Shown piece after piece: positions 31,253-42,700 of a stretch of DNA of 64,000 bases. The notes under the pieces were generated by a model. That model had not been told where the DNA came from, made no database searches, and worked only from the letters and a program-made list of their open reading frames with translations. Position numbers and translations under genes: made by a program. This DNA is from Rhizoclosmatium globosum (lineage: Eukaryota; Chytridiomycota; Chytridiomycetes; Chytridiales; Chytriomycetaceae), in NCBI GenBank assembly GCA_002104985.1, contig MCGO01000127.1:1-64000 (forward strand). The letters run 5' to 3'. Each line of letters starts with the position of its first letter. Within the stretch, counting starts at the first letter, position 1.

Positions 31253-33324
31253 TCACAACCCCTTCATCAAAACACTATCAGGCCGAATCCCAACCCCTCT
31301 CCCCACACCACCACCACCACCTACACCACCACCACCACCACCCACTCCATACCCAACACTCCCAACTCCCGCAAACCCACCTCCACACCTCGCCTCCCAC
31401 ATCCGACACCGCAACCCAACAACCTCATTCACAACCTCCACAACCCCACGCGTACTATACAGCCCCAACCGCAAATGCCGCACAAAGTTGTAAAAGTCGC
31501 ACACCGCCACGAGTCGGTTCCGACACCACCCGCATATCGGGACCCATTTGTCGGTTTCGCCTTCAGAGACTCTGAAGTGGTGTGACGTTTGGACGGGTGT
31601 GTGGCCGCAGGTCGGGCAGCCGTGGAGGAGGGTTGAGGGGGGCAGTGTTGTTGGGGTGGAGGATGTCCATGAGGATAAAGTTTGGAGGTATGTTTTGGCA
31701 AAGAGGGTGTGGGTTGGGGAATCTTTTGTGGCAGTGTGTTGGGCGAGTATAAGAGCGTTTGCGTCGGTGATTGTCATGCCGGTGGGTGGAGTTGTTCCAG
31801 GTGCGGGAGGGGTTTTGTGGTTGCGTAGTAGGTTTGGGTTGCGAGCGCGGTTTTGAGGGAGTTGTGGAGTTGTTGGTGGGTGTGGATTTGGGTTGCGTTC
31901 ATTTCTTCTACAAAGCAGGTATTGATGAGGATTGCGTCAACGAGTTTTCGGGTGTTTGTGCGTGGATTGTTGCCGAATTTGAGGGCGGGGAATACGTCTT
32001 CTTCAAGAAGGGTTTTGAGGAAGGGGAGAGTGTGGAGTTTAGGGAGTTTGGAGGTGGTGCATTCTTTGAGGAAAATATGAAGGTCGGCGAGAAGTTGAGC
32101 GTCCATTTCGGTTGGTGGAAGGTATGGCTGTGGCGAAGACGTTTGAGGTGGTGGGTGCGCAGACTGACGGGGACGTGGAGTTGGAAGTTCGTCCGTGACG
32201 GATTTAACGGCAGTTGAAGCGGTTGTGCTATTGAGACTTTCGTATTCGGAGATGATTGACTCTTCGTCTGTTTCTTTGGTGGGAGCAGGACTTGCATTGC
32301 GACTATCAGAGTCTTCGGCAATTGTTGACGAAGCTGCAGACTCTTCCTCTTCCATACGCTCCTTTTCTAAACGCAGTTCCTCCATCTTTGCCCGAAGTTC
32401 GCTCAGCTGCATACGCTCCATCGCCAACTGATTCTTGATATCATCGAGTTCGCCTTCCAACGCACGTACTCTCGTTTGGCTTCCATATCTCCGTTTAGCC
32501 TATTAATATTCGTATTAATATTTCTGATAGCTCCACGAACCTCAATATCACACCTCATCTGCAACCAAATGGTTTGCCTTCTCAAACAGCTCCTGCGTCT
32601 TTCCCTCAATCTCTTCGACAAGACCATCCCTGATATTTTGCAACTCTAGCCTCTTTTCGACTTCGTCCAACACTCGTCCAGTTTCGACGAGGACAGCATT
32701 TTGAAGAGCCTTTGAAGCCGCATGAGATTGATTCGCCTTCAGATCGAGAGCGTCGATACGAGTGTGGAGGTGGATCAGATCCTATTGTAAGTGAGCGAGT
32801 CTGAGTGAGTGGAAGTGGGTATCCGATGCATCCCTCAAACACCTTCAAACAACCACGCTACTCGATCCCAACCACCAAAAAAGAAACAACATCCGCACCT
32901 GGGCACTTGTCTGACTCTTTTCCGCAAATCGCGAGAGTTCTCTCTTTGCGCGGCGCCAGTGTTCGTCGACGGCGGCCACTTCTTTTTTGAGTCGTTCGTG
33001 GGCGTCGAAGTGGGTCGCGCACGTGGAGCACTTGAGCGTCGATGCGTCAAAGTGTGTTTTGTGGAGGCACTCGCTCGGCCTCGAAGAACTGCTACTGCTG
33101 CTACTCGACAAGGCTTCGGTCGGTGTCGCGAGAATCGACGAGAGAGTGCCGATGAGTTGCCGGAGATTCGGTGGATTCGAGGGCGGCGGATTCGGAAGTG
33201 GTTTGGCATCAGTTGAACTTGAAGTGGTGGTGGCTGTGGACACGGTCAGGTGCTTCCTTGAATGCGATCGGTTTAGTACATGTCCTATATCAAACAAGAA
33301 TGGGTTACTTGGCCACGGACTCAA
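31253..33324 (-). CDS. RAB3IP: Rab guanine-nucleotide exchange factor, Rabin8/Sec2 family (apparent frameshift)
   Basis: Activates Rab8/Sec4-type GTPases for polarised secretion and ciliary membrane delivery. The start MSPWPSNPFLFDIG (33324) leads to a cysteine-containing N-terminal part (CLHKTHFDASTLKCSTC). Then comes the long Sec2-type coiled coil across two introns (RIDALDLKANQSHAASKAL, EKRLELQNIRDGLVEEIEG, ALEGELDDIKNQLAMERMQL). The C-terminal half matches Rabin8: PFLKTLLEEDVFPALKFG, ILINTCFVEEM, and after a frame change CPTCGHTPVQ, PICGWCRNRLVAVCDFYNFV and RHLRLGLYSTRG. The frame changes at 31777, where ATGA overlaps the upstream stop. No GT dinucleotide exists on this strand for about 120 nt around it, so no standard intron explains it. 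The tail is Gly-rich. Coordinates cover both frames. Confidence 0.82.
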
Positions 33325-33376
33325 GACGGGTGCTGATTGGGCTATCCATCGACATTGTTCCTGTTTTTTCGGTGAC

Positions 33377-33385
33377 TATAAATAG
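33377..33385 (+). promoter_or_regulatory. TATA box of the AT-hook zinc-finger gene
   Basis: TATAAATAG about 105 bp upstream of the ATG at 33490, inside the 165-bp divergent spacer shared with the Rabin8/Sec2 gene. Confidence 0.5.
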
Positions 33386-33489
33386 TACCGATAAAAGGAA
33401 CTCCCAACCACCTTTTACTGCCTTGCCTGCCACACCTTCCACCGCTTTCGTTCCAGCATCCCTTCCCACGGTCCACCATCCAAGCAACA

Positions 33490-34634
33490 ATGACTACAAA
33501 GACTGGCAACCCTCGCGGCCGCCCTCGGAAGCGTCCAATCCCCGGCTCTACCTTGTCTCTTTCAGAGCAAGCACCCGTGATACCTCAAGCAGACGAATCA
33601 GACAGAATATACGAATGTTTCACTTGCAACAAGATGTTTCGCAAGAGAGATGTGAGTACTTTGTTTCAAGGCACCTCTTTTATATCCCTTGTTGTGGCAG
33701 GGTTGCATTGTTATCACAGGTTGCGAAATTGGGTCGTGCACCCACACTGATAAACATTGCGATTTGGTGATGACAAAGAAACAAAAGCGATAGATGTACA
33801 CACAATGGATTCGATTATTGAATCGATCCAATCTTATCACTCCATCAAACTACAATTTTAGTAACACCCTTTTATTAAATTAAAGACACTCCGAGTTCAT
33901 ATGGTCACGCACTCCACCGAAAAACCATTCAAATGCACACACGAAGGCTGTACAAACTCATACTCAACAGCCTATTCCCTCAAAATACATGTCATGAACC
34001 ACACTGTACGTTTTCACCCCCTCCGTCTCCCCTCCCTCATTTCTTGCAATTAACCAAAAACAATTATCTTATACAGGGCGAACGACCCTTCGAATGCGCG
34101 AAATGCCCCATGAAGTTCAAAACCCAACAAAACCGAGAACTGCATCAACGTAAACACTTACGCGCCGAAGCGAAACTCAATGGAACTCAGCTCCCACCTC
34201 ATCTATCCACCAGTTCACTCACAAACTCAAGAGAAGACGTTACATCAGTTGGAAGTGGGATGGATCTATCTCAGTCTGATGACGTTGAGGAATCTGTGGA
34301 CGGGTCGGATGGGTTACTGACTGAAGAGTATCTTATGAATGTGATTAATACGCATGGCGCGACAAAGAATTTAAGGGCTTCTGAGGAGCCGTGGGAGGAG
34401 TTTCGGAGGGATGTGGAGGGTTCTGGGGATGGTTTGCAGACGGTGCAGTCCTCGGATTCTGTGTTGTTGGCTACTCCGCCGATACTCTTGTCGTCGCCCT
34501 TTGTGTCTACTTTAGCTTTGGGTGGGAGTACACCGCCGTCGTATTTTAAAAGTGATGGGAGGTCGAAAGAGGATCAGGGTGGACCAAGAACTGCAGCTGT
34601 GTCAACAAATTGGAGGAATGTCATGATGGATTAA
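33490..34634 (+). CDS. AT-hook and three-finger C2H2 protein
   Basis: Probable transcription factor. It starts MTTKTGNPRGRPRKRPIPG, which contains an AT-hook core (RGRPRK) for AT-rich minor-groove binding. Introns with GTGAGT (from about 33652) and GTACGT (from about 34003) rebuild three fingers: CFTCNKMFRKRD then TLRVHMVTH; CTHEGCTNSYSTAYSLKIHVMNH; and CAKCPMKFKTQQNRELHQRKH, with TGERPF linkers. The tail of about 150 residues is acidic and Ser-rich (DLSQSDDVEESVDGSDGLL), suited to activation. The first intron, about 230 nt, is longer than usual here. It is divergent from the Rabin8/Sec2 gene and resembles the two other zinc-finger genes of this window in having fingers cut by introns. Confidence 0.85.
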
Positions 34635-35060
34635 AGGAGGAGCAAGTGAGAAAATAAAAAATTGTTATTTAGTCCCTCCCAGCTTAAAACTTTGTTGACT
34701 TTTTTGGATATCACTCTTCCAATTAACCTTCTTATTTCGAATCACACCTTTGTACTGACCATGCTTGCCTGTCCACGTGTGCCTTTAATGAGTCCAATCG
34801 ACGTTTAATCTCCTTCTTTTCATCTCTCTCCATACTAAAATGATCCAAGCAAAGTATATATTGAAAGAAAAAATAAACACACAAAACATAAGATAGTAAA
34901 TATCTTCTTTCTGGCTGTGCATAATGGCAACCCATTATCAGCACCAAAGACTCCACCCCAGTGACCAACGACTCCACACCTCCAATCCCAGATACCAAAG
35001 ACAGTAAACGCCCCACCCAAATTACTACTAGCCTCCAGCATCGCATCATCCACTACAACC
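34635..35060 (+). other. Unique flank left of the satellite array
   Basis: 3' region of the zinc-finger gene, then a pyrimidine- and CCAC-rich stretch (34925-35060) ending in CACTACAACC directly before an ATG at 35061. It looks like the promoter and 5' leader of the exon that feeds into the first satellite unit. Confidence 0.4.
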
Positions 35061-35390
35061 ATGTCTGAGGAGAGCACCAACATAGCTACCTTGAGATCCA
35101 AGTATTTGACCACTCTTATTAATGAAATGCCAAATGCAGTGAGCCAAACTCAACAGATACTCTAACAAGCACAAATGACTAGGATTTGGCACAGAAAAGG
35201 GGTGTGTTTTTGCTTGGGACAGCCTACACGGTATCTGCTTATTCCGAACCAAGATCTTCTCTCAGGGAAGAGCTCCAGTGTTCATGGCTCTAATTTCATA
35301 CCCAATAGGAACTCTTTAGCAAGGAAAGTGCTCTGCTGTAGTTTAGCTCATTGCATTTCACGTTTGAGTAAGTTAGGAAGACAAACTTGA
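35061..35390 (+). CDS. Possible 5' gene fragment that seeds the satellite array
   Basis: The ATG at 35061 is in good context (ACAACCATGTC). The first 34 bases are unique and the rest is satellite unit 1. Reading MSEESTNIATLR continues in frame into the unit as SKYLTTLINEMPNA. A textbook small intron follows (35139-35182: donor GTGAGC, branch CTCTAAC, acceptor CTAG), then an open exon (DLAQKRGVFLLGTAY, SSLREELQ). A second candidate intron of only 31 nt (35278-35308) leads to NSLARKVLCCSLAHC. The frame stops at 35388-35390, at the unit junction, giving about 84 residues; alternatively the GTAAGT near 35368 is a third donor. I do not recognise the protein. Splicing is inferred only. Confidence 0.35.
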
Positions 35391-36644
35391 TCCAAGTATT
35401 TGACCACTCTTATTAATAAAATGCCAAATGCAGTGAGCCAAACTCAACAGATACTCTAACAAGCACAAATGACTAGGATTTGGCACAGAAAAGGGGTGTG
35501 TTTTTGCTTGGGACAGCCTACCCGGTTTCTGCTTATTCCGAACCAAGATCTTCTCTCAGGGAAGAGCTCCAGTGTTCATGGCTCTAATTTCATACCCAAT
35601 AGGAACTCTTTAGCAAGGAAAGTGCTCTGCTGTAGTTTAGCTCATTGCATTTCACGTTTGAGTAAGTTAGGAAGACAAACTTGATCCAAGTATTTGACCA
35701 CTCTTATTAATGAAATGCCAAATGCAGTGAGCCAAACTCAACAGATACTCTAACAAGCACAAATGACTAGGATTTGGCACAGAAAAGGGGTGTGTTTTTG
35801 CTTGGGACAGCCTACACGGTATCTGCTTATTCCGAACCAAGATCTTCTCTCAGGGAAGAGCTCCAGTGTTCATGGCTCTAATTTCATACCCAATAGGAAC
35901 TCTTTAGCAAGGAAAGTGCTCTGCTGTAGTTTAGCTCATTGCATTTCACGTTTGAGTAAGTTAGGAAGACAAACTTGATCCAAGTATTTGACCACTCTTA
36001 TTAATGAAATGCCAAATGCAGTGAGCCAAACTCAACAGATACTCTAACAAGCACAAATGACTAGGATTTGGCACAGAAAAGGGGTGTGTTTTTGCTTGGG
36101 ACAGCCTACACGGTATCTGCTTATTCCGAACCAAGATCTTCTCTCAGGGAAGAGCTCCAGTGTTCATGGCTCTAATTTCATACCCAATAGGAACTCTTTA
36201 GCAAGGAAAGTGCTCTGCTGTAGTTTAGCTCATTGCATTTCACGTTTGAGTAAGTTAGGAAGACAAACTTGATCCAAGTATTTGACCACTCTTATTAATA
36301 AAATGCCAAATGCAGTGAGCCAAACTCAACAGATACTCTAACAAGCACAAATGACTAGGATTTGGCACAGAAAAGGGGTGTGTTTTTGCTTGGGACAGCC
36401 TACCCGGTTTCTGCTTATTCTGAACCAAGATCTTCTCTCAGGGAAGAGCTCCAGTGTTCATGGCTCTAATTTCATACCCAATAGGAACTCTTTAGCAAGG
36501 AAAGTGCTCTGCTGTAGTTTAGCTCATTGCATTTCACGTTTGAGTAAGTTAGGAAGACAAACTTGATCCAAGTATTTGACCACTCTTATTAATAAAATGC
36601 CAAATGCAGTGAGCCAAACTCAACAGATACTCTAACAAGCACAA

Positions 36645-36785
36645 ATGACTAGGATTTGGCACAGAAAAGGGGTGTGTTTTGCTTGGGACAGCCTACACGG
36701 TATCTGATCCAAGTATTTGACCACTCTTATTAATAAAATGCCAAATGCAGTGAGCCAAACTCAACAGATACTCTAACAAGCACAA
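36645..36785 (+). repeat. Truncated satellite unit (141 bp)
   Basis: This unit jumps from CACGGTATCT directly to GATCCAAGTATT of the next one, losing about 152 bp, and also lacks one T in its poly-T run. It is the only large internal deletion seen in the array. Confidence 0.9.
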
Positions 36786-39700
36786 ATGACTAGGATTTGG
36801 CACAGAAAAGGGGTGTGTTTTTGCTTGGGACAGCCTACACGGTATCTGCTTGTTCCGAACCAAGATCTTCTCTCAGGGAAGAGCTCCAGTGTTTATGGCT
36901 CTAATTTGATACCAAATAGGATCTCTTTAGCAAGGAAAGTGCTCTGCTGTAGTTTAGCTCATTGCATTTCACGTTTGAGTAGTTAGGAAGACAAACTTGA
37001 TCCAAGTATTTGACCACTCTTATTAATAAAATGCCAAATGCAGTGAGCCAAACTCAACAGATACTCTAACAAGCACAAATGACTAGGATTTGGCACAGAA
37101 AAGGGGTGTGTTTTTGCTTGGGACAGCCTACACGGTATCTGCTTATTCCGAACCAAGATCTTCTCTCAGGGAAGAACTCCAGTGTTCATGGCTCTAATTT
37201 CATACCCAATAGGAACTCTTTAGCAAGGAAAGTGCTCTGCTGTAGTTTAGCTCATTGCATTTCACGTTTGAGTAAGTTAGGAAGACAAACTTGATCCAAG
37301 TATTTGACCACTCTTATTAATAAAATGCCAAATGCAGTGAGCCAAACTCAACAGATACTCTAACAAGCACAAATGACTAGGATTTGGCACAGAAAAGGGG
37401 TGTGTTTTTGCTTGGGACAGCCTACACGGTATCTGCTTATTCCGAACCAAGATCTTCTCTCAGGGAAGAACTCCAGTGTTCATGGCTCTAATTTCATACC
37501 CAATAGGAACTCTTTAGCAAGGAAAGTGCTCTGCTGTAGTTTAGCTCATTGCATTTCACGTTTGAGTAAGTTAGGAAGACAAACTTGATCCAAGTATTTG
37601 ACCACTCTTATTAATAAAATGCCAAATGCAGTGAGCCAAACTCAACAGATACTCTAACAAGCACAAATGACTAGGATTTGGCACAGAAAAGGGGTGTGTT
37701 TTTGCTTGGGACAGCCTACACGGTATCTGCTTGTTCCGAACCAAGATCTTCTCTCAGGGAAGAGCTCCAGTGTTTATGGCTCTAATTTGATACCAAATAG
37801 GATCTCTTTAGCAAGGAAAGTGCTCTGCTGTAGTTTAGCTCATTGCATTTCACGTTTGAGTAAGTTAGGAAGACAAACTTGATCCAAGTATTTGACCACT
37901 CTTATTAATAAAATGCCAAATGCAGTGAGCCAAACTCAACAGATACTCTAACAAGCACAAATGACTAGGATTTGGCACAGAAAAGGGGTGTGTTTTTGCT
38001 TGGGACAGCCTACACGGTATCTGCTTATTCCGAACCAAGATCTTCTCTCAGGGAAGAGCTCCAGTGTTTATGGCTCTAATTTCATACCCAATAGGAACTC
38101 TTTAGCAAGGAAAGTGCTCTGCTGTAGTTTAGCTCATTGCATTTCACGTTTGAGTAAGTTAGGAAGACAAACTTGATCCAAGTATTTGACCACTCTTATT
38201 AATAAAATGCCAAATGCAGTGAGCCAAACTCAACAGATACTCTAACAAGCACAAATGACTAGGATTTGGCACAGAAAAGGGGTGTGTTTTTGCTTGGGAC
38301 AGCCTACACGGTATCTGCTTATTCCGAACCAAGATCTTCTCTCAGGGAAGAGCTCCAGTGTTTATGGCTCTAATTTGATACCAAATAGGATCTCTTTAGC
38401 AAGGAAAGTGCTCTGCTGTAGTTTAGCTCATTGCATTTCACGTTTGAGTAAGTTAGGAAGACAAACTTGATCCAAGTATTTGACCACTCTTATTAATAAA
38501 ATGCCAAATGCAGTGAGCCAAACTCAACAGATACTCTAACAAGCACAAATGACTAGGATTTGGCACAGAAAAGGGGTGTGTTTTTGCTTGGGACAGCCTA
38601 CACGATATCTGCTTATTCCGAACCAAGATCTTCTCTCAGGGAAGAGCTCCAGTGTTTCATGGCTCTAATTTCATACCCAATAGGAACTCTTTAGCAAGGA
38701 AAGTGCTCTGCTGTAGTTTAGCTCATTGCATTTCACGTTTGAGTAAGTTAGGAAGACAAACTTGATCCAAGTATTTGACCACTCTTATTAATAAAATGCC
38801 AAATGCAGTGAGCCAAACTCAACAGATACTCTAACAAGCACAAATGACTAGGATTTGGCACAGAAAAGGGGTGTGTTTTTGCTTGGGACAGCCTACACGA
38901 TATCTGCTTATTCCGAACCAAGATCTTCTCTCAGGGAAGAGCTCCAGTGTTCATGGCTCTAATTTCATACCCAATAGGAACTCTTTAGCAAGGAAAGTGC
39001 TCTGCTGTAGTTTAGCTCATTGCATTTCACGTTTGAGTAAGTTAGGAAGACAAACTTGATCCAAGTATTTGACCACTCTTATTAATAAAATGCCAAATGC
39101 AGTGAGCCAAACTCAACAGATACTCTAACAAGCACAAATGACTAGGATTTGGCACAGAAAAGGGGTGTGTTTTTGCTTGGGACAGCCTACACGGTATCTG
39201 CTTATTCCGAACCAAGATCTTCTCTCAGGGAAGAGCTCCAGTGTTATGGCTCTAATTTCATACCCAATAGGAACTCTTTAGCAAGGAAAGTGCTCTGCTG
39301 TAGTTTAGCTCATTGCATTTCACGTTTGAGTAAGTTAGGAAGACAAACTTGATCCAAGTATTTGACCACTCTTATTAATAAAATGCCAAATGCAGTGAGC
39401 CAAACTCAACAGATACTCTAACAAGCACAAATGACTAGGATTTGGCACAGAAAAGGGGTGTGTTTTTGCTTGGGACAGCCTACACGGTATCTGCTTGTTC
39501 CGAACCAAGATCTTCTCTCAGGGAAGAGCTCCAGTGTTTATGGCTCTAATTTCATACCCAATAGGAACTCTTTAGCAAGGAAAGTGCTCTGCTGTAGTTT
39601 AGCTCATTGCATTTCACGTTTGAGTAAGTTAGGAAGACAAACTTGATCCAAGTATTTGACCACTCTTATTAATAAAATGCCAAATGCAGTGAGCCAAACT

Positions 39701-42700
39701 CAACAGATACTCTAACAAGCACAAATGACTAGGATTTGGCACAGAAAAGGGGTGTGTTTTTGCTTGGGACAGCCTACACGGTATCTGCTTATTCCGAACC
39801 AAGATCTTCTCTCAGGGAAGAGCTCCAGTGTTTATGGCTCTAATTTCATACCCAATAGGAACTCTTTAGCAAGGAAAGTGCTCTGCTGTAGTTTAGCTCA
39901 TTGCATTTCACGTTTGAGTAAGTTAGGAAGACAAACTTGATCCAAGTATTTGACCACTCTTATTAATAAAATGCCAAATGCAGTGAGCCAAACTCAACAG
40001 ATACTCTAACAAGCACAAATGACTAGGATTTGGCACAGAAAAGGGGTGTGTTTTTGCTTGGGACAGCCTACACGGTATCTGCTTTTCCGAACCAAGATCT
40101 TCTCTCAGGGAAGAGCTCCAGTGTTTATGGCTCTAATTTCATACCCAATAGGAACTCTTTAGCAAGGAAAGTGCTCTGCTGTAGTTTAGCTCATTGCATT
40201 TCACGTTTGAGTAAGTTAGGAAGACAAACTTGATCCAAGTATTTGACCACTCTTATTAATAAAATGCCAAATGCAGTGAGCCAAACTCAACAGATACTCT
40301 AACAAGCACAAATGACTAGGATTTGGCACAGAAAAGGGGTGTGTTTTTGCTTGGGACAGCCTACCGGTATCTGCTTATTCCGAACCAAGATCTTCTCTCA
40401 GGGAAGAGCTCCAGTGTTTATGGCTCTAATTTCATACCCAATAGGAACTCTTTAGCAAGGAAAGTGCTCTGCTGTAGTTTAGCTCATTGCATTTCACGTT
40501 TGAGTAAGTTAGGAAGACAAACTTGATCCAAGTATTTGACCACTCTTATTAATAAAATGCCAAATGCAGTGAGCCAAACTCAACAGATACTCTAACAAGC
40601 ACAAATGACTAGGATTTGGCACAGAAAAGGGGTGTGTTTTTGCTTGGGACAGCCTACACGGTATCTGCTTATTCCGAACCAAGATCTTCTCTCAGGGAAG
40701 AGCTCCAGTGTTATGGCTCTAATTTCATACCCAATAGGAACTCTTTAGCAAGGAAAGTGCTCTGCTGTAGTTTAGCTCATTGCATTTCACGTTTGAGTAA
40801 GTTAGGAAGACAAACTTGATCCAAGTATTTGACCACTCTTATTAATAAAATGCCAAATGCAGTGAGCCAAACTCAACAGATACTCTAACAAGCACAAATG
40901 ACTAGGATTTGGCACAGAAAAGGGGTGTGTTTTTGCTTGGGACAGCCTACACGGTATCTGCTTATTCCGAACCAAGATCTTCTCTCAGGGAAGAGCTCCA
41001 GTGTTATGGCTCTAATTTCATACCCAATAGGAACTCTTTAGCAAGGAAAGTGCTCTGCTGTAGTTTAGCTCATTGCATTTCACGTTTGAGTAAGTTAGGA
41101 AGACAAACTTGATCCAAGTATTTGACCACTCTTATTAATAAAATGCCAAATGCAGTGAGCCAAACTCAACAGATACTCTAACAAGCACAAATGACTAGGA
41201 TTTGGCACAGAAAAGGGGTGTGTTTTTGCTTGGGACAGCCTACACGGTATCTGCTTATTCCGAACCAAGATCTTCTCTCAGGGAAGAGCTCCAGTGTTAT
41301 GGCTCTAATTTATACCCAATAGGAACTCTTTAGCAAGGAAAGTGCTCTGCTGTAGTTTAGCTCATTGCATTTCACGTTTGAGTAAGTTAGGAAGACAAAC
41401 TTGATCCAAGTATTTGACCACTCTTATTAATAAAATGCCAAATGCAGTGAGCCAAACTCAACAGATACTCTAACAAGCACAAATGACTAGGATTTGGCAC
41501 AGAAAAGGGGTGTGTTTTTGCTTGGGACAGCCTACACGGTATCTGCTTATTCCGAACCAAGATCTTCTCTCAGGGAAGAGCTCCAGTGTTTATGGCTCTA
41601 ATTTCATACCCAATAGGAACTCTTTAGCAAGGAAAGTGCTCTGCTGTAGTTTAGCTCATTGCATTTCACGTTTGAGTAAGTTAGGAAGACAAACTTGATC
41701 CAAGTATTTGACCACTCTTATTAATAAAATGCCAAATGCAGTGAGCCAAACTCAACAGATACTCTAACAAGCACAAATGACTAGGATTTGGCACAGAAAA
41801 GGGGTGTGTTTTTGCTTGGGACAGCCTACACGGTATCTGCTTATTCCGAACCAAGATCTTCTCTCAGGGAAGAGCTCCAGTGTTTATGGCTCTAATTTCA
41901 TACCCAATAGGAACTCTTTAGCAAGGAAAGTGCTCTGCTGTAGTTTAGCTCATTGCATTTCACGTTTGAGTAAGTTAGGAAGACAAACTTGATCCAAGTA
42001 TTTGACCACTCTTATTAATAAAATGCCAAATGCAGTGAGCCAAACTCAACAGATACTCTAACAAGCACAAATGACTAGGATTTGGCACAGAAAAGGGGTG
42101 TGTTTTTGCTTGGGACAGCCTACACGGTATCTGCTTATTCCGAACCAAGATCTTCTCTCAGGGAAGAGCTCCAGTGTTTATGGCTCTAATTTCATACCCA
42201 ATAGGAACTCTTTAGCAAGGAAAGTGCTCTGCTGTAGTTTAGCTCATTGCATTTCACGTTTGAGTAAGTTAGGAAGACAAACTTGATCCAAGTATTTGAC
42301 CACTCTTATTAATAAAATGCCAAATGCAGTGAGCCAAACTCAACAGATACTCTAACAAGCACAAATGACTAGGATTTGGCACAGAAAAGGGGTGTGTTTT
42401 TGCTTGGGACAGCCTACCCGGTATCTGCTTATTCTGAACCAAGATCTTCTCTCAGGGAAGAGCTCCAGTGTTTATGGCTCTAATTTCATACCCAATAGGA
42501 ACTCTTTAGCAAGGAAAGTGCTCTGCTGTAGTTTAGCTCATTGCATTTCACGTTTGAGTAAGTTAGGAAGACAAACTTGATCCAAGTATTTGACCACTCT
42601 TATTAATAAAATGCCAAATGCAGTGAGCCAAACTCAACAGATACTCTAACAAGCACAAATGACTAGGATTTGGCACAGAAAAGGGGTGTGTTTTTGCTTG

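Noticed and set aside
31297..31350. CCA/CCACCA microsatellite as a regulatory element
   Set aside because: It lies inside the coding sequence of the Rabin8/Sec2 C-terminal glycine-rich tail and is explained by glycine codons.
32845..33216. Plus-strand frames opposite the Rabin8/Sec2 N-terminus
   Set aside because: Shadows of the coding strand; the minus strand carries the Sec2-type coiled coil and continues across conserved introns.
35340..35392. tRNA-like A box (TAGTTTAGCTC) and weak B box in the satellite unit
   Set aside because: The A box misses its final G, the B-box candidate lacks the TTCGA core, and no cloverleaf can be folded around them.
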